Below are positions 55,576-64,000 of a stretch of DNA of 64,000 nt, piece by piece. Source of the DNA: Phymorhynchus buccinoides (Eukaryota > Mollusca > Gastropoda > Neogastropoda > Raphitomidae); the NCBI GenBank assembly GCA_017654935.2, contig CM065706.1:5028435-5092434 (forward strand), written 5' to 3'. Position 1 is the stretch's first letter; each line of letters starts with the position of its first letter. The position numbers and the translations under genes were made by a program. The notes beneath the pieces were generated by a model that saw only the letters and a list, made by a program, of their open reading frames with translations, had not been told where the DNA came from and ran no database searches.

Positions 55576-58500
55576 ATATATATATTGTGATAATATCTAT
55601 TATTGCCATTATATATATGTGTTATATAACACACACGCACCAAATAAAAAGCAAAAATAATCATAAAAAGCATAATGACACAACTAGCCTAATGTCAAAC
55701 AAAGAAAGAAAAAAAATACCAAGCAAACATAATCAGAAAAGCACAATTACAGCATTAGTCTAAACAGACAAAGATTTCTTTGTTTTATTGGATGGGATTA
55801 AGGAGATACCCCCTCAAGTTAGATTTAAAATTTGATACTGACGAAATTGCTTGTACATTTGAAGGCAGTGAGTTCCAAACATATGGCCCTGAAAAAGAAA
55901 AGCTTGTTTTGTAAAGGTCAATGCGGGTGCGTGGAAGAACATATTTATCAGAACGATAACTACATGTGGAAGGAGTGATGAGATTTTCTAGGTACTGGTG
56001 TGTCAAGTTACTGTGGACTTTATACATTATGACAGGTGTGTTGTAGTGTAACTGGTGTTCAAGCGGTAAAATGTCAAGTTTATTAAACTTTTCTGAAGTT
56101 GACAGAGATGGATCTGGCAGGATTAAGTTGATCGCTCTCTTCTGTGGAGCGATGCTAGTTTTTTAAGGTGTTTTTTTTAGCAGCATAGGACCATACAGTG
56201 GATGCATAGTTGATGTGCAGGAGGCAGTGGCCATAGAAAAACATTTTATGTGCGTCTAGGTCCAGATAGGGTTGAAGTCGTTTGAAAAGGAATAGGTTGC
56301 GTGCTAATTTATTTCTAATGTGATTTATATGTGATTGCCAATTGAGTTTGTCATCAGCTATGACGCCTAGAACTCGATGTTCATGAACTTGTTCGATATC
56401 GTTGCTACCCATAGTTTAGGTTACTGAATTGTTGTGTTAGGTTGATGCTTTTTGGCGAGAGGTTCAGGACCATGCACTTAGTTTTTTTTGGGGATGAAGT
56501 TAACCTAGAATTATCTTTGCCCTTTAAATACATCATGTTAAGCCTGACTGAGAGAGTTTTTTGATGACAGTTTTACAGCTTCCGAACTGGAATAAGGGAG
56601 GAGGTCGTCTTGCAAAAAGATCACATGAAACGAGTTGGGTTGATATAGAACAATGTAAGATCGTGAAAATTGCAGAAAAGTACTGGACCTAGGACGAGAT
56701 CCCGCCTGGGTACAACCACATTTCTCCACACTTTGCCTGTAGAGGACTCGCCATTACAAAAAACGTATTGTGTTCTCTTAATCGAGGTATGATGAAAGGA
56801 ATGTCAGGAGTGCTGGTTTCTGATATAGTGTGATAATTTGGTCGATAAGTATTGGGTGGTCCGAACAAAGGTCAAAGGCTTTTCTTTTCTTAGAATCAAG
56901 AAAGACCGAACAACACAACCCGTTAACTGATATGCTTGTTTGAATTGCTGATGAAGCCAAGAATCACACAAAACGGACAAGAGCTGTGTGACAAGAAATA
57001 TATTACGAAAGCGCAGACTGAAGAAGGGGATAAAGGAGGTTTGAAGTTTTCTAAATATTTAGATAGGTGATTGTGGACGTGCTTTTCTAGGGGTTTTTGA
57101 TAGCCTGGCAGAAGTGAGATAGGCCTATAAGTTGTTTTAGGTCAGAATGAATCTTTGTTTTGGGTATTGGGATAACTTTAGAGCCGTTTTTTTTTTTTTT
57201 TAGGGGCAGAGGTATCGTTTTCCCTTGATCTATCATACATTATCTATATATGTAAGGGGTTTCGACATGTATGGAAGAGAAAGTTTTAGAGATATGCGCT
57301 AAACGTGTCGTGGGTCCCATTGATTTTTTATTCTTTTAAAAAAACTAGTATAAGAGCTCCTATGGTTTCGTGAACCTGCTAGTAAAGGGTATCTGAAAGT
57401 AGGAGTGTTTTGCATAGTTTCTTCTCTTCTTTCTCCTCCTCGCACAAAGGTTTCGAGCAATGAGGGGACCCGTGTATTTATCAGGGCATAAGGTTGTCAG
57501 ACTGCATTGTTAAAACTAGCTAAGTTGAGGAAGTGCTCGTTAAATGAGTTTTTGGAGATCCAAGTGTAGCTGGCTGTGATTTTTGCACATTGGGAGGGGG
57601 AGTGCAATTCTTGTTACATGAAAGTATTTAAATTGCCGCCATAGATGAAGCCGTATCTTTGTTTGTGGCTAACATTTTTATTAAGTAGGGGTTCGCTTGA
57701 CTTTTCATAAGATCAACTACTTTATTGCGTTTGTTTCTTGTATTCGTCTTCCTTCTTTTTTCTTCTTTTCTCTGTCAAGCGTATGTTTGTCTCTCTTCTC
57801 TTTGGCAAATCGGAGAGGGTATTTCTTTGCGCCATTGTCTATCTTCGTTCTTTTATTGTTAGGTATTATTAGTTTTTGTAACTGTTTCTCTCTCCTTTGT
57901 TTAGAGGTATATGTGTCCCTCTCTTATCTGCTTTTCATGGCTTCCTGTATGTCCAGGTGTGTAGAGCCAACCAGGGAGGAGAAGGTTCTTTAAAACTCTT
58001 TTCTCCCGCGAAGCGGTGTGCGTGCTTGTTTCCACTATTGGGAGAAAGCCTATTATAAAAAGCATCTAGAAGCGACTCTCAGGGTCAGTATAAATTAAAA
58101 CTTCATTAAAAATTGGTTATAATAAGGTCCTAAAAAGTGTCATTTTTGACTGAAATGTTTAAGCGATCTTATGGAATGGTAGGGTGTCTCGCCTTCTTAT
58201 TCGTTGGCTGTTTGGGGCTTGCATTAGGATAAGTGCACAAATTGGGGAATGGTCCGCTAATATATACTTTTATTTAAATTCTAACGTTTTGATACCAAGC
58301 GTGTTTATTTGTAAGAAATAAATGGTCAAGAAGGGTGGGAAAGAGTTGGGGGTGACTCGGGGGTGGGGGAGGTTACAAGTTAGGTGCCAAAAACCGAATA
58401 GAGAAGTGGTGGATTTGCATGGATGGCTTGTGATTTCGATGAGGTCGAAAAAAATTGAAATCACCCTAAGTCAGAATAACATTATTAGTGGAGCGGGGTT

Positions 58501-59175
58501 CCCTTGTCATCATGGCACAACAAAATCGTCTACCAGATGAACGGTTCGGAGGGATTCCTGTAAACAAAACCCATTAAAAAGATGGAGACATCTTGGAAAT
58601 TTTAAACCTCTAGCCAAATACATTCTATAAACGATTCCTCTAGATCTGCTCTTGGCTCTCCTTTTAGTAAAATATTATTAAAAATTAGCTAGACTGTCAT
58701 GTATGTATGTAGCTATGCCGGTTTCACCTTTTGCGTTGGGCTCACGGCGGTGAATGGTGTGAGTGGGGGATTTGAAGGAGTTTCATTCCAGATATGGCCC
58801 GAGTGCAGGCGTGTTTCGGTGAGTCCCGAGAATGTGGGTGTTTGGGGGTTTCATTAGTAGCAGGAAACATCAGCAAGCCTTATTGTAAAGTGTTAAACAT
58901 TTAGGTGACGGATTGAAGTGAGTCCCCTTTGACTCGATTAAATATTACTGGGGTGCACCTTTTTGCAATGTACATACGCAAAATTTTCAAAAACAATAGT
59001 CCAATAACAAATGAAACCACACATATGGAAGTCAAGGACCAAACAAATGGAAAATAATGATAAAAGAAAGAACAAAGCAAAAATGTATAAAACAATTCTG
59101 ACCCAGCCATGTAACGTCACGGAGTGAGCTGCACGAAGGATTAGTCCCTTCCACTGATCGCAATTACCGAAGAAG
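54881..59175 (-). pseudogene. LINE (EN-RT), inverted degraded copy
   Basis: Read on the minus strand this corresponds to the plus-strand LINE at 61194-64000 and extends beyond it to a 3' end (GTAAAGCGCATTGAGCTTTA, then TTAATAAATAATAAATAA and a CTA tract, near 54950-54890). The 3' UTR contains long CA tracts (55000-55390, 55517-55568). Coding parts are readable near the outer end: IEQVHEHRVLGVIADDKLNW, NLFLFKRLQPYLDLDAHKMF, and SDKYVLPRTRIDLYKTSFSF (56027-55785). Between about 56.4 and 59.17 kb the same LINE is present but with frequent one- to several-base insertions and local stutters, so no frame is open for long. The 5' UTR reaches TCGGTAATTGCGATCAGTGG at 59175. Confidence 0.85.
55000..55580. 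repeat. CA/CG-rich microsatellite cluster in the LINE 3' region
   Basis: Alternating CACACG and CACACA tracts at about 55000-55390, and (CA)n at 55515-55570 followed by TATATATA. Open frames of His/Thr or Cys/Val repeats here are microsatellite translations. Confidence 0.9.
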
Positions 59176-59227
59176 GGGGGGGTGGGGGGGGGGGGGGGGT
59201 GGGGTGGGGGGGGGGGGGGGGGGGGGT
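59176..59227. repeat. Poly-G tract
   Basis: About 50 bases almost entirely G with four T interruptions, directly joined to the LINE 5' UTR. The plus-strand LINE has the complementary poly-C tract at its 5' side (61107-61189). Confidence 0.95.
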
Positions 59228-60585
59228 CGAGTTTGTCCCATTCACGCACAAGAAAAATCCTGGCGGACTAGGGGGGGGGACACCAAGTTTAGTGTCTATA
59301 AGATTAAGCTATCAGATCTGTGGTTGTCTATCCTGGCCTGTAGAGAACAAGAGAGGTTGGGCTCTCCACAAAAAAACGGGGGGGGGAAGGTTACTAGAGT
59401 CTTAACCTCCTGTAGCTTAAGTGTACGTGTGGGATGCCACGGCTTGAATTGCTCTCTCGCGCCTTGGGTACGTTGGGCACATTTCAAACGAACCGACGTT
59501 CCGCGATTAAGCCGTTAAATACCTTTCTAGAGGTATGATTAGCCAATGTTGCAGTGAAAAGGAGAGGCGCTCAGTATTGGGCAGTTTCATCAAGGCGAAA
59601 ACGCTAGTTCAATTCCTGGAATTGATGTCCAGCTAGCGGAGGTCCGGTGAACGCGCCACACCGCTTGGGAAAATGTCGAACCGCATTATAAAACAGCCCC
59701 CGTAGGATACATGATTAAACGTACGAAATGCTAGCACGCGTTCGCACGGTCTCCCAGAAATCGGGTTGTTTGGATTGATAGTCAACGTTCAATCGGTTTT
59801 TTAGTGGACGAAAAAACCTTAGGAGTAACATCACTGACTTAATGTGAGGCTCTTGAGTGAGCTGCGGGCCTATTACACGTATTAAGGTGGGTAGGGTACC
59901 ATACTGCTAACAAAAGGCCAATAGTAAGGAGGTAGTGGGGGAGAACAGTCCCACGAAAATTAGACGGCTCAGGGCGTCGACGATGAGTTTGAAGCACAGC
60001 ACAGTGCTTACTACTTAGAATGACGCTCCTGTCTCCACGTTGGGGACGGTTACAGGAAGTTAGAGCAGTGTCGCCACGTATTGCAATCTCGCTCGCATGC
60101 AGGGCCAGATATATGCGGTTATGAATATAGTGCCAGCCGGTATTGACCCTTCCATTTTCCGATTAGGATCAGTCAGAGGGGAAGCACTGGGGGCAATAAC
60201 TCTTAACAAGGATCCAAGAAGTTAAACAAGAGACAACGAGCCTATCTGTCTGCATAGTTCTGTTCGACCTACGAGTAGTGCGGTGGGCGGCTGACAGTCA
60301 GATGGTGGGTGTACAACCTGCATCTCTTGTTTTTGCGACAATGACGCGCAGTAACTCCCTATGATCTTGCAAAACTATATACTGGATCTCAGCTTGTCGC
60401 TACACACTTTTAACGATAGGGGCCAGCTAGGCGACCCGTAATAGGGTGATTACTAGGCTTGTGTGTATCAGTTAGGCAATCCGGGTCTCGGACCTCTTGT
60501 CCGTAGCACCGATTGTTCAAATCTCTATCTGAAACGGTGTCCGGGCAGAGCACTTGTGCCGCCGCTATGTGCCCTGCCCGATTCG
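59228..60585. other. Anomalous ~1.35-kb sequence at the contig edge, nothing recognised
   Basis: After the poly-G tract the sequence has about equal base use. Two 60-base rows I counted (59701-59760 and 60001-60060) are 48% and 50% G+C, with 7 and 3 CpG. There are no microsatellites, no tandem or inverted repeats that I can see, and no open frame that resembles a gene; between 59520 and 60460 none exceeds 60 codons. It differs in texture from the rest of the window and ends at a gap. Confidence 0.6.
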
Positions 60586-61085
60586 NNNNNNNNNNNNNNN
60601 NNNNNNNNNNNNNNNNNNNNNNNNNNNNNNNNNNNNNNNNNNNNNNNNNNNNNNNNNNNNNNNNNNNNNNNNNNNNNNNNNNNNNNNNNNNNNNNNNNNN
60701 NNNNNNNNNNNNNNNNNNNNNNNNNNNNNNNNNNNNNNNNNNNNNNNNNNNNNNNNNNNNNNNNNNNNNNNNNNNNNNNNNNNNNNNNNNNNNNNNNNNN
60801 NNNNNNNNNNNNNNNNNNNNNNNNNNNNNNNNNNNNNNNNNNNNNNNNNNNNNNNNNNNNNNNNNNNNNNNNNNNNNNNNNNNNNNNNNNNNNNNNNNNN
60901 NNNNNNNNNNNNNNNNNNNNNNNNNNNNNNNNNNNNNNNNNNNNNNNNNNNNNNNNNNNNNNNNNNNNNNNNNNNNNNNNNNNNNNNNNNNNNNNNNNNN
61001 NNNNNNNNNNNNNNNNNNNNNNNNNNNNNNNNNNNNNNNNNNNNNNNNNNNNNNNNNNNNNNNNNNNNNNNNNNNNNNNNNNNNN
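60586..61085. other. Assembly gap, exactly 500 N
   Basis: 500 N, identical in size to the other gap; probably a placeholder. Any reading frame through it is meaningless. Confidence 0.98.
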
Positions 61086-61105
61086 ATTGGTCCGACTTCT
61101 TAAAA

Positions 61106-61106
<1 letters not shown>

Positions 61107-61189
<83 letters not shown>
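61107..61189. repeat. Poly-C tract of about 83 bases
   Basis: Almost pure C, with one A at 61136, immediately before the LINE 5' UTR. Confidence 0.95.
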
Positions 61190-61191
<2 letters not shown>

Positions 61192-61387
61192 TCTTCGGTA
61201 ATTGCAATCAGTACCGAGGACTAATCCTTCTGCAGCTTCACTCTGTGACGCTATTATTGCTGTGTCAGAATTGTTTTCTCCTTTTTGCTTTGTTTTTTTA
61301 TCATTATTTTCATTTGTTTTGTTCTTGCTTCCATATTGTTGTTTCATTTGTTATTGACTATATGTTTTGAAATTTTGATTTATTGCA

Positions 61388-63130
61388 ATGTGCACCCCTA
61401 GTAATTTTAATCGAGTCAAAGGGACTCAAATCAGTCACCTAAATGTTTATCACCTTTACAATAAGCTTGCTGATGTTTCCTTGCTACTCAATGAACCCCC
61501 AAACACCCACATTATCGGACTCACAGAAACACGCCTGCACTCAGCCATATCTGATGAACTCCTTCACATCCCCCACTACACCATTCTCCGCCGTGATGCC
61601 CAACGCAAAGGTGAAACCGGCATAGCTACATACATACATGACAGTCTAGCTAATTTTACTAAAAGGAGAGCAGATCTAGAATCGTTTATAGAATGTATTT
61701 GGCTAGAGGTTAAATTTCCAAGATCTCCATCTTTTTTAATCGGTTTTGTTTACAGGGATCCCTCCGCAACGTTCATCTGGCTAGACGATTTTGTCGCCAT
61801 GATGGACAAGGTGACCCGCCTCAATAATAATGTTATTCTGCTTGGGGATTTCAATTTCGACCTCATGAAATCACAGCCATCATGGCAATCCACCACTTCT
61901 CTATTCGGTTTGCACCAACTTGTAACCTCCCCCACCCGAGTCACCCCAAACTCCTCCACCTTCCTTGACCATATTCTTACAAATAATACACGCTTGGTAT
62001 CAAACGTTAGAACTCTAAATAAAAGTATTAGCGACCATTTCCCCATTTGTTGCACTTATCTATTCAAGCCTCCAAAACAGCCAAAGAAGGGACACACTAC
62101 CATTCATTACAGATCGTTTAAACATTTCAGTCAAAATGACTACTTTTATGACCTTAATATAACCAATTTTACTGAAGTTTTTAATTATACTGACCCTGAG
62201 AGTGCTCTAGATGCTTTTTATAATATGCTTCTCCCAATAGTGAACAAGCACGCACCGCTTCGCAGGAAAAGAGTTAAACAACCTTCTCTCCCTGGTTGGC
62301 TCACACCTGACATACAGGAAGCCATGAAAGAGAGGGACAATCTAAACAAGGAGAGAGAACAGTTACAAAAACTAATAATACCTAAAAAGAACGAAGATAA
62401 TGCGCAACTCTCCGATTCTGCAAAAGAGAAACATAAGCTTGACAGAGAAAAGAAGGAGACTGAATACAAGAAACAACGCAATAAAGTAGTTGATCTTATT
62501 GAAAAGTCAAAGCGAAACTACTTTAATAAAATGTTAGCCACAAACAAAGATACGGCTTCATTATGGCGAGCAATAAATACTTTCAGTAACAAGAATTGCA
62601 CTAAGCAAAATCACAGCTACACTTGGTCTCCAAACTCATTTAACGAGCACTTCCTCAACTTAGCTAGTTCAACAATGCAGTCTGACACCTTATGCCCTGA
62701 TAAATACACGGTCCCCTCATTGCTCCAAACCTTTTGCGAGGAGAGAACAAACCAACACTCCTCCTTTCAGATACCTTTACTAGCAGTTCACGAAGTAGGA
62801 GCTCTTATTACTGGTTTAAAGAATAAAAAATCCATGGGACCTGACACGTTAAGCGCCTCTCTTTTAAAACTTTCTCTTCCATACATTGTCGAACCCCTTA
62901 CATATATATATAATGTATGCATAGATCAAGGAACGATACCCTCTGCCCTAAAAACGGCTAAAGTTATCCCAATACCCAAAACAAACGATCATTCTGACCT
63001 AAACAACTTTAGGCCTATCTCACTTCTGCCAGTGCTATCAAAACCCCTAGAAAAGCACGTCCACAATCACCTATCTAAATTATTTAGAAAACTTCAACCT
63101 CCTTTATCCCCTTCAGTCTGGCTTTCGTAA
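61388..63130 (+). pseudogene. LINE ORF: endonuclease, linker and first RT motifs
   Basis: 580 codons are open from ATG 61388. Endonuclease motifs in order: HLNVYHLYNKLADV, GLTETRL (catalytic Glu), GIATYIHDSL, LLGDFNFDLM, STFLDHILTN and SISDHFPICC. Then a Lys/Glu-rich linker (PGWLTPDIQEAMKERDNLNK, KSKRNYFNKML) and RT motifs KKSMGPDTLSASLLK and NFRPISLLPVLSKPLEKHV. The frame is lost at about 63110 in LQPPLSPS, just before GFRNNHSCHTAL. The start may lie upstream, but no better ATG is in frame after the UTR. Confidence 0.85.
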
Positions 63131-63930
63131 TAATCATTCTTGTCACACAGCTCTTGTCCGTTTGTGTGATTCTTGGCTATCAGCAATAAACAAGCATCAG
63201 TTAACGGGTTCTGTCTTTCTTGATCTAAGAAAAGCCTTTGACCTTGTCGACCACACAATACTTATCGACAAATTATCACACTATATCAGAAACCAGCACT
63301 CCCTGACATTCCTTTCATCATACCTCGATAATAGAACACAATACGTTTTTTGTAATGGCGAGTCCTCTACAGGCAAGGTGAAATGTGGTGTACCCCAGGG
63401 ATCTGTCCTAGGTCCATTACTTTTCTGCATTTTCACGATCTTCCATTGTCTATATCCAACCCAACTGTTTCATGTGATCTTTTTGCAGACGACTCCTCCC
63501 TTCATTCCAGTTCGGAAGATGTAACTGTCATCCAAAACTCTCTTCAGTCAGGCTTAAATGATATATCTAAATGGTGCAAAGATAATTCTATGTTAATTAA
63601 TCCCAAAAAAACTAAGTGCATGGTTGTAACCTCTCGCCAAAAGCATCAACTAACACAACATTCCCTTAACCTAACTATTGATAGCAACAATATCGAACAA
63701 GTTCATGAACATCGAGTTCTAGGCGTCATACTTGATGACAAACTCAACTGGCAATCACATATAAATCACATTAGAAATAAAATAGCACGCAACCTATTCC
63801 TTTTCAAACGACTTCAACCCTATCTGGACCTAGACGCACGTAAAATGTTTTTCTATGGCCACTGCCTCTCGCACATCAACTATGCATCCACTGTATGGTC
63901 CTATGCTGCTAAAAAAAAAACACCTTAAAA
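63120..63930 (+). pseudogene. LINE ORF continued: RT palm and thumb
   Basis: After the first frameshift the strand encodes GFRNNHSCHTALVRLCDSWL, SVFLDLRKAFDLVDHTILID (catalytic Asp motif) and VPQGSVLGPLLFCIF. A second frameshift at about 63440 precedes CDLFADDSSLHSSSEDVTVI (catalytic FADD), then WCKDNSMLINPKKTKCMVV, HRVLGVILDDKLNWQSHINH and HINYASTVWSYAAKKK. The bases around the second frameshift (TTTTCACGATCTT) are the same in the inverted copy at about 56665, so that lesion predates their separation or both come from one molecule. Confidence 0.85.
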
Positions 63931-64000
63931 AACTAGCATCGCTCCACAGAAGAGCGATCAACCTAATCCTGCCAGATCCGTCTCTGTCAACTTCAGAAAA

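Larger units (their letters stand above)
61194..64000 (+). mobile_element. LINE (EN-RT), plus-strand copy, truncated by the window end
   Basis: The 5' UTR starts TCGGTAATTGCAATCAGTAC, then an ORF with an endonuclease, linker and reverse transcriptase follows (61388-63930). The window ends in the RT C-terminal region at CTGTCAACTTCAGAAAA. Motif style (FADDSSL, NFRPISLLPVLSKPLE, GVPQGSVLGPLLF) places it in the broad CR1/jockey/RTE-like group; the exact clade cannot be fixed from motifs. Two frameshifts make this copy inactive as written. Confidence 0.9.

Noticed and set aside
57697..57993. 98-codon plus-strand frame
   Set aside because: It is antisense to the Lys/Glu-rich linker of the degraded minus-strand LINE.

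Overview
The window is non-prokaryotic genomic DNA, most likely from a marine mollusc and probably a gastropod. This is an inference from a spliced C1q-domain gene, tRNA-derived SINEs whose 3' domain resembles gastropod SINE tails, several LINE families, foldback MITEs, and very long (CA)n, (GA)n and poly-G/poly-C tracts. No operon, CRISPR array or prokaryotic gene structure is present. The window is three contigs (1-34949, 35450-60585, 61086-64000) joined by two gaps of exactly 500 N, which look like placeholders of unknown size.

Left part (1-15190): an RNase H-type LINE remnant, a 366-bp tandem duplication, a Thr/Pro/Glu-rich open frame, two copies of a 520-560-bp element with ~150-bp terminal inverted repeats, a diverged ~100-bp satellite, a 3.85-kb array of a 48/49-bp satellite, a foldback MITE, compound microsatellites, a TTAA-flanked MITE, and an L1/Tx1-like LINE (minus strand) whose reverse transcriptase core has been deleted.

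Centre (15190-34355 and 35450-53990): one ~19-kb segment present twice in direct orientation (copy A and copy B) on either side of the first gap. The copies share order and most sequence but differ by a solo LTR, a relocated MITE, a flipped hairpin loop, microsatellite lengths, a LINE-internal array and coding VNTR number. This is what two haplotypes of a highly heterozygous animal look like when both are kept in one scaffold; a true tandem duplication is the alternative.

The only convincing host gene lies in this segment, once per copy, on the minus strand: a three-exon model for a C1q-domain-containing protein (649 aa in A, 677 aa in B). It has an N-terminal coiled coil, a 14-residue repeat (3 units in A, 5 in B), seven 20-residue repeats, a second coiled coil and a C-terminal C1q domain. 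Intron phases match across all three exons. The introns carry SINEs, MITEs and a zinc-finger gene fragment on the opposite strand.

Right part (53990-64000): trinucleotide and CA repeats, then a LINE (EN plus RT) on the minus strand (54880-59175) facing a second copy on the plus strand (61194 to the window end). The minus copy is close to the plus copy at its outer end and becomes indel-rich toward the gap. It is followed by 1.35 kb of DNA near 50% GC in which nothing is recognisable. I read this as probable contig-end or foldback artefact.
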